Positions 54,428 through 63,221 of a stretch of 64,000 nucleotides of DNA are shown piece by piece; position 1 is the stretch's first letter; each line of letters opens with the position of its first letter. Origin of the DNA: 0-14-3-00-41-53 sp041500225 (GTDB lineage: Bacteria > Nitrospirota > Thermodesulfovibrionia > Thermodesulfovibrionales > SM23-35); the NCBI GenBank assembly GCA_041500225.1, contig JBGQLV010000004.1, positions 18,434 to 82,433 on the forward strand, given 5' to 3'. The notes under the pieces were generated by a model, which did no database searches, was not told where the DNA came from, and was given only the letters and a program-made list of their open reading frames with translations. Made by a program: the position numbers and the translations under genes.

Positions 54428-54940
54428 TTAACTTTTAACCCTCTTTTTTGCAAGGACTATTGCACCAACTATTGCCACAAGGAGTATAAGTGATGCCACC
54501 TCAAATGGAAATAAGAAATCTGTGTACAATAATTTCCCTAAAACCTTTATATTCGATTCCTTCTTTATAAGATCCACTGTGTATTTGCCTTGCGGCCCGG
54601 CTACGAATGATCTGACCGACATAGTGATGACTACTAAAAGACCAACTGCAAAGGTAAAACCTGTTGGCCATGCACCAATAAATTTATTTATCCTTAATTC
54701 TTCCCTGATATTCATCAGCAGCACGACAAATAAAAACAATACGAGTATTCCACCTGCATATACGATGATCTGTATTGCAGCCATAAATTCAGCATTCAAG
54801 AACAGATATAAACTTGCAATATGGAAAAATAGCAGAAGCATCCAGAGAACACTATGAACAGGGTTCTTCCTTGTTATTACAAGCACTGAAAGTAAAACTA
54901 TAGCAAATGCAAAATATGCAAAGAATAATTGAGAAATCAT
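54428..54940 (-). CDS. nuoJ: NADH-quinone oxidoreductase-like subunit J
   Basis: 170 aa, five helices, with the typical QIIVYAGGILVLFLFVVLL segment that forms the pi-bulge helix. Its start overlaps the nuoI stop (TAATG). Confidence 0.93.
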   Translation of the reverse strand: MISQLFFAYFAFAIVLLSVLVITRKNPVHSVLWMLLLFFHIASLYLFLNAEFMAAIQIIVYAGGILVLFLFVVLLMNIREELRINKFIGAWPTGFTFAVGLLVVITMSVRSFVAGPQGKYTVDLIKKESNIKVLGKLLYTDFLFPFEVASLILLVAIVGAIVLAKKRVKS

Positions 54941-55467
54941 TACTTTCTCCCTCTAAATACAGCCTGACCTTCAGGGGTTCCGAAATCCTCAGACATAGGT
55001 CGCCAGAATTTCTTGAAATACTCCTCGCCTTTTTTGCCAGGCATATATTTATCCCAGTTCGATAAGAGCTTGTCTTTTTTCATATATATGTTTTCTTTCT
55101 TATAATCAGAGTATTCATAATTTTCTGTTAATACAATTGCACCATAAGGACATGCTTCAACACAGAAACCGCAGTAAATGCATCTCAGGATATCTATCTC
55201 GTATTTTTCGACCTTTCCCTGCGCCCTTGAAATATGAATGCATTGTGATGGGCAAATGGTAGCACAGAGTCCGCAGCCGACACATTTTGCTTTACCTTCT
55301 GGATTTTTTGCAAGGGCATGCTGTCCCCTGAAACCCGGCGCTATGTGCCGTCTTTCCTTGGGATATTGAATAGTAACTGCGTGTGAGAACATTTTTCTCA
55401 AAGTAAGGGCCATGCCCTGGAATATTTCTATAAAGGTGAATCTTTTTACAATTTCCCTTACAGTCAC
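54940..55467 (-). CDS. nuoI: NADH-quinone oxidoreductase-like subunit I (2[4Fe-4S])
   Basis: 175 aa with CVGCGLCATICPSQC and CIYCGFCVEACPYGA, ligands for clusters N6a and N6b. A GTG start follows AGGGAG with the nuoH stop codon lying inside the ribosome-site spacing. It passes electrons to NuoB. Confidence 0.93.
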   Translation of the reverse strand: MTVREIVKRFTFIEIFQGMALTLRKMFSHAVTIQYPKERRHIAPGFRGQHALAKNPEGKAKCVGCGLCATICPSQCIHISRAQGKVEKYEIDILRCIYCGFCVEACPYGAIVLTENYEYSDYKKENIYMKKDKLLSNWDKYMPGKKGEEYFKKFWRPMSEDFGTPEGQAVFRGRK

Positions 55468-55468
55468 G

Positions 55469-56575
55469 CTATGCTCCCTTTAAAGTAGTAATGATAATTT
55501 TTACCAAACCCGTTACCAATATATTTGCCAGTGCAATCGGAATGAGTATCTTCCATCCAATTGCCATAAGCTGGTCATACCTGTACCTTGGTACCGTTGC
55601 CCTTATCCAGTAATAGAAGAATATGAATGCATAGACTTTCATGAGGAACCATACGATACCGGGAACTAATGTTATGAACGGCACAAATTTTGTAATATAC
55701 CACGGCAATGTCCACCCGCCGAGGAAACATACTGTTGCCATTGATGCCATAATAAACATTGCTATATATTCACCAAGGAAGAAGAGTGCAAACCTGAATC
55801 CGCTGTACTCGGTAAAATATCCGGCAACAAGCTCGCTTTCTGCCTCAGGCATGTCAAACGGAGTCCTGTTCACCTCGGCTACCGCTGCGATCGTAAAGAC
55901 CACAAAACCGACTATCTGAGGGATCGCGAACATGCCAAAGATGGATTCTTCCTGTGCGCGAACGATATCTGTAAGGTTCAGTGAACCTGCCATGATCATG
56001 ACACCCACAAGGCTCAGCCCCAAGGCAATCTCGTAACTGATAACCTGAGCAGCTGACCTGAGACCTCCGATAAATGCGTATTTGGAGTTCGATGCCCATC
56101 CTGATATAAATATGCCATAGACACCGATACCTGCCATGGCAAAGACGAATAACAGTCCTATATTGATGTTTGCAATTACAAAATTAAGAGAGAAAGGTAT
56201 ATTTGCAATTACAAAATCATAAGAACTATAAGAGAAAGGTATAAATGAAAGGTTTATCATAGCCGAAGCCATAAAGATGAGAGGGGCAAGATAGAAGACG
56301 GGTTTATCCGCCTTGTCAGGTATGATATCTTCTTTAAAGAATAATTTCAGACCATCTGCGAACGGCTGTAAAAGTCCATGTGGCCCTACCCTCATGGGGC
56401 CAAGTCTCACCTGCATATGTCCGATGACTTTACGTTCAAAATATGTCGCATATGCGACATGAAGTAATCCGATGCCAAGAACGACTGCGATCTTGATTAT
56501 GATAATTAATACATTAATCCCGAATTTGATTAAAGCATCGAGTTGTTCAGGTGTTATGATATTCGAGATATTCAT
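55469..56575 (-). CDS. nuoH: NADH-quinone oxidoreductase-like subunit H
   Basis: 368 aa, about eight helices, with RLGPMRVGPHGLLQPFADG and FDMPEAESELVAGY, the conserved quinone-chamber loops. It links the Fe-S arm to the membrane arm. 2 bp after nuoD. Confidence 0.95.
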   Translation of the reverse strand: MNISNIITPEQLDALIKFGINVLIIIIKIAVVLGIGLLHVAYATYFERKVIGHMQVRLGPMRVGPHGLLQPFADGLKLFFKEDIIPDKADKPVFYLAPLIFMASAMINLSFIPFSYSSYDFVIANIPFSLNFVIANINIGLLFVFAMAGIGVYGIFISGWASNSKYAFIGGLRSAAQVISYEIALGLSLVGVMIMAGSLNLTDIVRAQEESIFGMFAIPQIVGFVVFTIAAVAEVNRTPFDMPEAESELVAGYFTEYSGFRFALFFLGEYIAMFIMASMATVCFLGGWTLPWYITKFVPFITLVPGIVWFLMKVYAFIFFYYWIRATVPRYRYDQLMAIGWKILIPIALANILVTGLVKIIITTLKGA

Positions 56576-56577
56576 AG

Positions 56578-58038
56578 CTATCTATCACACTCTCCAAGCA
56601 CGATATCGATCGTACCGATGGCTGCGATAACGTCAGCAACCAGATGCCCGACACAGAGTCTCGGTAAACAGCCGGCATGGATAAACGATGGAGCCCTTAG
56701 CCTCATCCTGTAAGGTTTTCCGGAACCGTCGCTCACAAAATAAAAACCGAGTTCACCCTTCGGAACTTCTGTCGCAACATAGAGCTCTCCCTCAGGTGCC
56801 CTTGGCCCCCTTTTAACAAAAGTGAAGTGCTCAACAAGATGTGCTGTAGCTTTTGTGATTTCTTCTGGTAAAGGAGCTGCAGCTAATTCTTTAAGTTTGT
56901 CCTCGCTGAGGCCCTTACCACCAGGTACTATTTTTAATCCCTTGAATTTGCATACCGCTAAACAGTTAGCACATTGTAAGCAGATTGCCTGGTCTATCTT
57001 GTGTGGCTTTTTCTTTTCTCCTGTAATAGCTTTCGCAGGGCATGCCCTCATGCACATGCCACATCCTTTACAGACCTTTTCTTCAATATAATATGCATGT
57101 TGTTTTGTAGGATGTGTAACAGGAAACATTGCATCCTTCGGTTGAAGTGTAAATTTCGGGGCATCGGCCATAACAGGTCCTGGGGGCAACTTTTCGATAC
57201 ACTGTCTGATGATATTATTTGACTGCCTCATCTCCAGCATCCTGCAGCGGTATCTGTCATATGTATCGCCTTCTGTCCCGATAGGCACATCAAACTCGAC
57301 CTTATCATATGCATCATAAGGGGCGTGTTTCCTAATGTCATAAGGAACTCCGGACCCCCTTAATGTTGGGCCTGTCATTCCCCAGCTTACTGCCTCCTCT
57401 GCTGAGATTACGCCAATGCCTTTTGTCCTCTTGAGCCATATCCTGTTCTGGTCGATCAGCGTCTCATATTCCAGAATCCTTGAAGGGAACTCATCCGTAA
57501 ATTTCCAGAGGCTGTCGAGAAATTCCTGTGGGACATCGTTTCTTACGCCGCCTACCCTTGGATAGGTCACGGTGAGACGTGCACCGCAGATCATCTCATA
57601 CAGGTCAAGAATCCATTCCCTTTCACGGAAGCAGTAGAGAAACACGGTCATTGCACCAATATCAAGGGCATGGGTTGCAAGCCAGAGCAGATGGTTCGCT
57701 ATCCTCGACATCTCACCAACAATTGTTCTTATAAACTTTGCCCTTTCAGGAGCCTCTATTCCAAACAGTTTTTCGACTGCAATTACGTAGCCAATATTAT
57801 TTGACATTGCTGAGACATAATCCATCCTGTCAGTCAGCGGCAGGGCCTGGAAATAACTCAAGCTTTCACCGAGTTTCTCAATACCCCTGTGAAGATAGCC
57901 TACATGAGGTGTTACCTTAACAATTGTTTCACCGTCTATATCAAGAACGAGTCTCAGAACACCGTGCGTAGCAGGGTGCTGCGGCCCCATGTTTACATTG
58001 AGCTCTCTTGTTTCAAATATCTTCTCTAACTGTTCCAT
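56578..58038 (-). CDS. nuoD: complex I subunit NuoD with inserted 2[4Fe-4S] ferredoxin domain
   Basis: 486 aa from this ATG (a TTG 18 bp earlier is possible, but the ATG directly follows the nuoC stop as TAGGATG behind GGGAAGGA). The family is usually about 390-410 aa. Residues 1-290 are normal NuoD, with the quinone-site motifs GPQHPATHG and YLHRGIE. A segment of about 100 residues then carries two perfect [4Fe-4S] motifs: Cys 323, 326, 329, 333 and Cys 353, 356, 359, 363. Normal NuoD resumes with HFTFVKRG and GELYVATEVPKGELG. The insertion places two extra clusters in the quinone-proximal subunit, possibly as an electron entry or branch point. Confidence 0.93.
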   Translation of the reverse strand: MEQLEKIFETRELNVNMGPQHPATHGVLRLVLDIDGETIVKVTPHVGYLHRGIEKLGESLSYFQALPLTDRMDYVSAMSNNIGYVIAVEKLFGIEAPERAKFIRTIVGEMSRIANHLLWLATHALDIGAMTVFLYCFREREWILDLYEMICGARLTVTYPRVGGVRNDVPQEFLDSLWKFTDEFPSRILEYETLIDQNRIWLKRTKGIGVISAEEAVSWGMTGPTLRGSGVPYDIRKHAPYDAYDKVEFDVPIGTEGDTYDRYRCRMLEMRQSNNIIRQCIEKLPPGPVMADAPKFTLQPKDAMFPVTHPTKQHAYYIEEKVCKGCGMCMRACPAKAITGEKKKPHKIDQAICLQCANCLAVCKFKGLKIVPGGKGLSEDKLKELAAAPLPEEITKATAHLVEHFTFVKRGPRAPEGELYVATEVPKGELGFYFVSDGSGKPYRMRLRAPSFIHAGCLPRLCVGHLVADVIAAIGTIDIVLGECDR

Positions 58039-58039
58039 C

Positions 58040-58621
58040 CTATCCTTCCCACTCAAACTCTTTTAATTCTTTTGACCTATTGAGCACTTCAATAAAACCA
58101 GGCCAATCATTTTCAGGTCCGGGTCCCTTTAAAGGGTAGTCCTTTCTTAAGGGATGGCCTTCCCAGTCTTCCGGCAGAAGGATTCTCCTGAGGTCAGGGT
58201 GGCCAGTGAATACAATACCGAACATATCAAAGCATTCCCTTTCATGCCAGTTTGCACCGGCCCATACCGGAACTACCGAATTGATCTTAGGGTTTGGTTC
58301 AGGAACCTGTGCCCTGATACGAATCTTATGACGATATTTTATGGAATAAAGGTTATAAACAACCTCGAATCTGACGTCTTTTTTACCGCTGTAATCAACA
58401 GCGGTGAGGTCCTGGAGGTGGTCTAAACTTAAAAGAGGGTCGTCATGGAGATATTTACAGATCGGAACTACCTGATCCTTCTTTACAATAACTGAAACCT
58501 GATCTCTGAACTCTGCAACATCAATTACCTGATCGGGAAATTTTTCCTTTATCTTTTCTGCTATCTCTTTTGCTTCCAGTCCCTTAGGGGGTAACGACAA
58601 TCTTACTTCTATTACCGCCAT
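58040..58621 (-). CDS. nuoC: NADH-quinone oxidoreductase-like subunit C
   Basis: 193 aa from the ATG behind GAGGTGGAG; a GTG 9 bp earlier is less likely. It has HERECFDMFGIVFTGHPDLRRI-type signature residues (core motif ERECFDMFGI) and the closing HPLRKDYPL. Not fused to NuoD. Overlaps nuoB by 10 bp. Confidence 0.93.
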   Translation of the reverse strand: MAVIEVRLSLPPKGLEAKEIAEKIKEKFPDQVIDVAEFRDQVSVIVKKDQVVPICKYLHDDPLLSLDHLQDLTAVDYSGKKDVRFEVVYNLYSIKYRHKIRIRAQVPEPNPKINSVVPVWAGANWHERECFDMFGIVFTGHPDLRRILLPEDWEGHPLRKDYPLKGPGPENDWPGFIEVLNRSKELKEFEWEG

Positions 58622-59133
58622 GGACTCCACCTCGCGTGTTCTTTTCTTATCTTTTCCTGAAGCATCATCATGCCCTCGAGCAATGTTTCAGGTCTCGGTG
58701 GACAACCAGGAACATAGACATCAACGGGAAGGAATGTATCACATCCCTGTACTGTACTGTACGTCCTGAACACTCCACCTGTGCATGCACAACTTCCCAT
58801 TGCAACCACATACCTCGGTTCAGGAATCTGGTCGTACACCCTTCTGACAACTGGGGCCATCTTCTTTGTAACTGTACCGGCAACGATCACACAATCTGCC
58901 TGCCTTGGTGAGCCCCTGAATATAATGCCGAACCTGTCAAAGTCATAGTGGGCTGCGCCTGCGGCCATCATTTCAATTGCGCAACATGCGAGTCCGAAGG
59001 TTGTAGGCCAGATTGAGGATAACCTTCCCCAATTAACAATTTTATCCAGAGAGGTGATGATCAAATTCGGGGGTAAAATCTTAGTCCCGTCATCTAACGT
59101 AACAAGCCCAGTTGCTGATGTGTCTATTAACAT
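58612..59133 (-). CDS. nuoB: NADH-quinone oxidoreductase-like subunit B
   Basis: 173 aa. Cluster N2 ligands are visible: tandem cysteines in LACCAIEMM, a third in MGSCACTGG and the last in VPGCPPRPE. It gives electrons to quinone at the NuoB-NuoD interface. AGAGG ribosome site. Confidence 0.95.
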   Translation of the reverse strand: MLIDTSATGLVTLDDGTKILPPNLIITSLDKIVNWGRLSSIWPTTFGLACCAIEMMAAGAAHYDFDRFGIIFRGSPRQADCVIVAGTVTKKMAPVVRRVYDQIPEPRYVVAMGSCACTGGVFRTYSTVQGCDTFLPVDVYVPGCPPRPETLLEGMMMLQEKIRKEHARWSPWR

Positions 59134-59164
59134 CTCTTACCTCTAACTATCTTATTAATCCTGA

Positions 59165-59536
59165 TTAATCCCACTGAAATGCCTCTTTTTTCCAGGCATA
59201 AATATAACCGATTAAAAGTATCGCAATAAATATAACCATTTCTATAAAGGCGTAAATCCCGATTTTGTCGAATACCACAGCCCAGGGATAAATGAAAACG
59301 GCCTCAACGTCGAATACTACAAAAAGCATGGCTATGATATAAAATCTGATAGTAAACCTGGTGCGCGGTTCGCCTGTTGGAGTGATACCTGATTCATAAG
59401 GCATAAGTTTTTCATAATATGGCTTCTTTAATCTGAAGATTGTACCGATTAATAAAGCGCCCAAGCCAAAAGCCACGGCGATTATAATGAATATAAGAAC
59501 CGGTAAATATTCTGATGGAATATACGTTCCAGGCAT
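59165..59536 (-). CDS. nuoA: NADH-quinone oxidoreductase-like subunit A
   Basis: 123 aa with three helices and the conserved loop PYESGITPTGEPRTRF. First gene of the 11-gene operon. No Shine-Dalgarno precedes the ATG, and the predicted promoter lies so close that the transcript may have almost no leader. Confidence 0.93.
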   Translation of the reverse strand: MPGTYIPSEYLPVLIFIIIAVAFGLGALLIGTIFRLKKPYYEKLMPYESGITPTGEPRTRFTIRFYIIAMLFVVFDVEAVFIYPWAVVFDKIGIYAFIEMVIFIAILLIGYIYAWKKEAFQWD

Positions 59537-59546
59537 AAACGGTTAT

Positions 59547-59576
59547 GTTATACTTAAAAGCGTTAATTCTTGTCAA
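59547..59576 (-). promoter_or_regulatory. probable nuo operon promoter
   Basis: Read on the minus strand: -35 TTGACA (59576-59571), 18-bp spacer, -10 TATAAC (59552-59547). The start point would fall near 59540, only a few bases from the nuoA ATG at 59536. The 126-bp divergent spacer also serves the plus-strand gene at 59663. Confidence 0.6.
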
Positions 59577-59662
59577 GTAAAAAATTTAAGATGTAAAATG
59601 ATTATTAAAATTTCAAATAGGTATTTAAAAAAAGTTAAAGTTTTTTAAAAAGGGGGATTTTA

Positions 59663-60499
59663 ATGTTTAAAATATTAAAAAAGGAAGAACTGTCGGATTT
59701 AGTGACCTTATTCGAGATTGATGCAAAAGATATTGCGAGGAAGGCAAAGCCAGGCAATTTTTTTGTCCTTAGAATCAATGAACAAGGAGAGAGGATACCT
59801 TTAACTATTGCTGATTTTGATAGGGGAAAGGGAATCTTAACTACAGTCTTCCAGAAGGTTGGAAAGACAACCCATCTTTTGGGGTCATTAAATGCAGGTG
59901 ATTTCATATCTGATATTATCGGCCCACTTGGTAAACATTCCCCTATAGAAAAATTTGGAAAGATCGTTTGTGTAGGCGGTGGTGTTGGGATAGCGCCTAT
60001 CTATCCAATAGCAAGGGCATTAAAAGAGGCTGGCAATACGGTAATCTCGATTATTGGTGCAAGGACAAAGGACCTCATCTTCTGGGAAGAAAAAATGCGT
60101 AATGCAACAGATGAACTAATCGTTACAACAGATGACGGCTCTTATGGCAGAAAAGCAGTAGTAACAGTTCCTTTAGATGAACTCTTACGAGGGGATAAGG
60201 ATATAGGATTAGTAATTGCTATTGGACCTGCCATCATGATGAAATTTGTCTGTATCACAACAGAGAAATATAATGTGAAAACAATAGTCAGTCTAAACTC
60301 AATCATGGTTGATGCAACAGGGATGTGTGGTGCTTGCAGGGTAGAAGTCGGAGGGGAAACAAAGTTTGCCTGTGTTGATGGTCCTGAATTTGATGGGCAT
60401 AAGGTTAATTTCGATTTGCTCATGGCAAGACAGAGGATGTATCCTGAAGAAGAAAAGATAGCTTTGGAAAAGTATAAAGAAAAGATGGAGGTTAAGTAA
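59663..60499 (+). CDS. NfnA/SudB-type FAD and [2Fe-2S] oxidoreductase subunit
   Basis: 278 aa of the ferredoxin-NADP reductase/PyrK family: an FAD-binding barrel (residues 1-95), an NAD(P)-binding fold beginning CVGGGVGIAPIYPIARALKEA, and a C-terminal [2Fe-2S] site with D-x4-C-x2-C and a later Cys (DATGMCGAC...FACVDG). The Asp plus three Cys pattern recalls NfnA of electron-bifurcating transhydrogenase. Ends directly against the next gene. Confidence 0.85.
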   Translation: MFKILKKEELSDLVTLFEIDAKDIARKAKPGNFFVLRINEQGERIPLTIADFDRGKGILTTVFQKVGKTTHLLGSLNAGDFISDIIGPLGKHSPIEKFGKIVCVGGGVGIAPIYPIARALKEAGNTVISIIGARTKDLIFWEEKMRNATDELIVTTDDGSYGRKAVVTVPLDELLRGDKDIGLVIAIGPAIMMKFVCITTEKYNVKTIVSLNSIMVDATGMCGACRVEVGGETKFACVDGPEFDGHKVNFDLLMARQRMYPEEEKIALEKYKEKMEVK

Positions 60500-61945
60500 A
60501 TGGGGGCAGGGAAAAGCGAAGAGAAAAAAACAAAGGCCCGAGTAAAAATGAGGGAACAAGCCCCTCTGGAAAGGGCCGGGAATTTTATGGAAGTTCCTTA
60601 TGGATATACCTCTGATGAAGCAGTTGAGGAGGCAAATAGATGTTTAACCTGCTTGAGACCTGCCTGCAGAAATGGATGCCCAGTGGAGGTAGATATACCT
60701 TCATTTATAAAATTAATTAAAGATGGAAAATTTATAGAAGCCGCCTGGAAGGTTAAGGAAAAGAATGCACTTCCTGCTGTCTGTGGAAGGGTATGTCCAC
60801 AGGAGATTCAATGTGAGTCTTTATGTATCCTGGGTAAAAAGGGAGAGCCTGTTGCTGTAGGCAACATGGAAAGATTCGTTGCTGATTACGAGGCAGAAAA
60901 AGGCGAAATAAAGGTTCCCGAGAAACCAAAGCCTACTGGCAGGAAAATAGCCATAATAGGGTCCGGGCCTGGTGGATTAACCTGTGCAGCCGACTTAATA
61001 AAATCAGGGCATCAGGTAACCTTATTTGAGGCATTACACAAACCAGGTGGGGTTTTGATTTATGGTATCCCGGAATTTAGACTTCCCAAGGCAATAGTAG
61101 AGAGAGAGGTTGAATATATAAAGGAACTGGGAGTTGAACTCAGGCTAAATACAGTGATCGGGAAACTCTATACAGTTGATGAATTATTAAATGAGCAGGG
61201 ATATGATGCCTGCTTTATTGTAACAGGTGCAGGATTGCCTATATTTGTAGGAATACCAGGAGAAAATTTAAATGGCATTTATTCTGCTAATGAATTTTTA
61301 ACAAGGGCTAATCTAATGAAGGCATATCTCTTCCCTGAATATGATACACCTATAAAAAGAGGTAAAAAGGTAGCTGTATTCGGTGGCGGCAATGTCGCTA
61401 TGGATTCAGCAAGGGTAGCCTTAAGACTAGGGGCAAAAAAGGTTTATCTTATATACAGGCGTTCTGAGGCTGAAATGCCGGCAAGAAAGGCAGAAGTTCA
61501 CCATGCACATGAGGAGGGAATAGAATTCGTATTTTTGACAAATCCGACAAGATTTATTGATGATGGCAAGGGAAATGTCTGCGGTATTGAGTGTATTAAG
61601 ATGGAACTGGGAGAACCTGACCAATCGGGCAGAAGAAAGCCGATTCCTATTAAAGGCAGCGAATTTCAGATTGAAATTGATGTAGCAATCCCGGCGCTCG
61701 GGACAAGGTCAAATCCACTTTTATCAAGCACCATGCCTGATTTAAAGTTAAACAAGAGGGGTTATATTGTAGCTGAAGAAGGGACTGGTATGACCTCAAA
61801 ACCGGGTGTTTTTGCCGGAGGAGATATAGTTACAGGCTCTGCAACAGTTATTTTGGCTATGGGTGCAGGAAGAAAGGCAGCAAATGCGATTAATGAGTAT
61901 TTAAAATGGAAATACTGGGATGTTAGTAATTTGCCGAAATCTTAA
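60500..61945 (+). CDS. NfnB/SudA-type (GltD-like) FAD and Fe-S oxidoreductase subunit
   Basis: 481 aa. An N-terminal helical domain binds two [4Fe-4S] clusters (CLTCLRPACRNGCP and VCGRVCPQEIQCESLC), followed by FAD (IIGSGPGGLTCAADL) and NAD(P) (VFGGGNVAMDSARVALRLG) folds. It forms a heterodimer with the upstream protein. Candidates are NfnAB (NADH-dependent ferredoxin:NADP+ oxidoreductase) or sulfide dehydrogenase SudAB; the sequence alone does not separate them. Confidence 0.87.
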   Translation: MGAGKSEEKKTKARVKMREQAPLERAGNFMEVPYGYTSDEAVEEANRCLTCLRPACRNGCPVEVDIPSFIKLIKDGKFIEAAWKVKEKNALPAVCGRVCPQEIQCESLCILGKKGEPVAVGNMERFVADYEAEKGEIKVPEKPKPTGRKIAIIGSGPGGLTCAADLIKSGHQVTLFEALHKPGGVLIYGIPEFRLPKAIVEREVEYIKELGVELRLNTVIGKLYTVDELLNEQGYDACFIVTGAGLPIFVGIPGENLNGIYSANEFLTRANLMKAYLFPEYDTPIKRGKKVAVFGGGNVAMDSARVALRLGAKKVYLIYRRSEAEMPARKAEVHHAHEEGIEFVFLTNPTRFIDDGKGNVCGIECIKMELGEPDQSGRRKPIPIKGSEFQIEIDVAIPALGTRSNPLLSSTMPDLKLNKRGYIVAEEGTGMTSKPGVFAGGDIVTGSATVILAMGAGRKAANAINEYLKWKYWDVSNLPKS

Positions 61946-62319
61946 CCCTGTAGCCCTAACTCTTTTTTGAGCCAGGCTTCCAGTTTTTTATTAATAGGAT
62001 ACATGCCAAAGTATTCCTTGCCTTTATTTTCTTCTATAGCCTCAGCTATGAGTTCATCAGGAATTTCGTCAATATTTGCGACTGTTTCAGCATAACCCAT
62101 AGTAGTATGGCACATTAAAAAAAGGCCTGGTTTATCCCCTGACATCTTATCTATATAAAAAATATACCCCCTTATTATTTTTTCCTCCTGTTTGCCTTCT
62201 TCTGTTATCCTGTATCTCGGTTCCATGAGTTGTTTTGGTTCAATATCCCAGATGATATCTTTAAGAACCTCTTTATCTTTCTTAAGATCATTTAATAATG
62301 CAATGTCATCGAATATCAT
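61942..62319 (-). CDS. unknown soluble protein
   Basis: 125 aa, acidic, mixed alpha/beta (MIFDDIALLNDLKKDKEV... GYIFYIDKMSGDKPGLFLM). A strong ribosome site (AAGGAGG) precedes the ATG. It converges on the NfnB-type gene with a 4-bp overlap. No motif or family recognised. Confidence 0.65.
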   Translation of the reverse strand: MIFDDIALLNDLKKDKEVLKDIIWDIEPKQLMEPRYRITEEGKQEEKIIRGYIFYIDKMSGDKPGLFLMCHTTMGYAETVANIDEIPDELIAEAIEENKGKEYFGMYPINKKLEAWLKKELGLQG

Positions 62320-62395
62320 AATCGTGCAGCCTCCTTAGTTTTTATTTTGATCTTCTTTCATGATGTCATAAAGCCTTTCAACAGAGTTTATTGCC

Positions 62396-62695
62396 GTGGA
62401 TTTAGAAGAGTCAGAATTTGAGCGGGTGTTTGATGTAATCTTTATTTGTGGAGTATTTAATCTTAGAATAGCAGGGATTGAAGAGTCCATGAAAAATGTT
62501 CTGAAAAAACTTTTCAGACTATGCAAAGAGGCCCTTCATGTTAATCTCTTATCATATTATATAGCGCAAAGAAACGTAGAGCTGTTTTATGTAAAGCCTG
62601 AAGAGATATTAAAATATATAATCTCGGAAATTTCTCCTTCGGTGGCGCTTATGCATCAAAAAGAGGATATTTTCATATCGATCTATCCTGTCTGA
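62396..62695 (+). pseudogene. C-terminal fragment of a SAM-dependent methyltransferase
   Basis: 99 codons from a GTG. The pattern FDVIFICGVFNLRI, KNVLKKLFRLCKEALHVNLLS, VKPEEILKYI resembles the back half of a class I methyltransferase in which FDxVxxxGxFN follows the SAM fold. The N-terminal glycine-rich SAM motif is absent, and no ribosome site precedes the GTG. Probably a remnant. Confidence 0.55.
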
Positions 62696-62879
62696 AGTCC
62701 TTTATAGGAGATATTTTTTGAATGAGAATCCTCCAAAATCCCTATAACCCGTCAAAATACGGAATGTGTCCCTTACCCTTTCCTATTGGGCTTTAAGACA
62801 TTAAAATAAAAGATCTGATAATCGTGTTTATCCCTCCATCCTTGACTATCAGTAACATTTATGTTACCATTTATCAGGA

Positions 62880-63212
62880 ATGGGGAAAATAAAAGTAGTT
62901 GAGTATTTGCAGGATGGAAGGTCTGTCTTTGAAAAGTGGTTTAACAGTCTGGATGCTCATACATCAGCAAAAGTTACCACAGCTTTATATCGATTGGAAC
63001 AAGGCAATTTATCAAATGTGAGATCTATTGGTAAAGGTGTTTCGGAATATAAAATAGATTTTGGCCCAGGGTACAGGATTTATTTTGGTCAGGATGGCAA
63101 TACTTTGATTATACTGCTGGGAGGAGGTTCCAAGAAAACTCAGGGCAAAGATATCATAAAGGCTCAATTACTTTGGGCGCAATACAAGATTGATAAGGAA
63201 AGAAAAAGGTAA
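62880..63212 (+). CDS. RelE/HigB-type toxin (HI1419-like)
   Basis: 110 aa. It matches the addiction-module killer family: FEKWFNSLD, YRLEQGN, GVSEYKIDFGPGYRIYF, LIILLGGGSKKTQ. Such proteins cleave mRNA at the ribosome. Toxin-first order with the antitoxin 9 bp downstream is typical of HigBA-like pairs. Confidence 0.87.
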   Translation: MGKIKVVEYLQDGRSVFEKWFNSLDAHTSAKVTTALYRLEQGNLSNVRSIGKGVSEYKIDFGPGYRIYFGQDGNTLIILLGGGSKKTQGKDIIKAQLLWAQYKIDKERKR

Positions 63213-63221
63213 GGAGGTAAT

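Noticed and set aside
62335..62526. 63-aa minus-strand ORF
   Set aside because: It is antisense to the methyltransferase fragment and has no ribosome site or motif.
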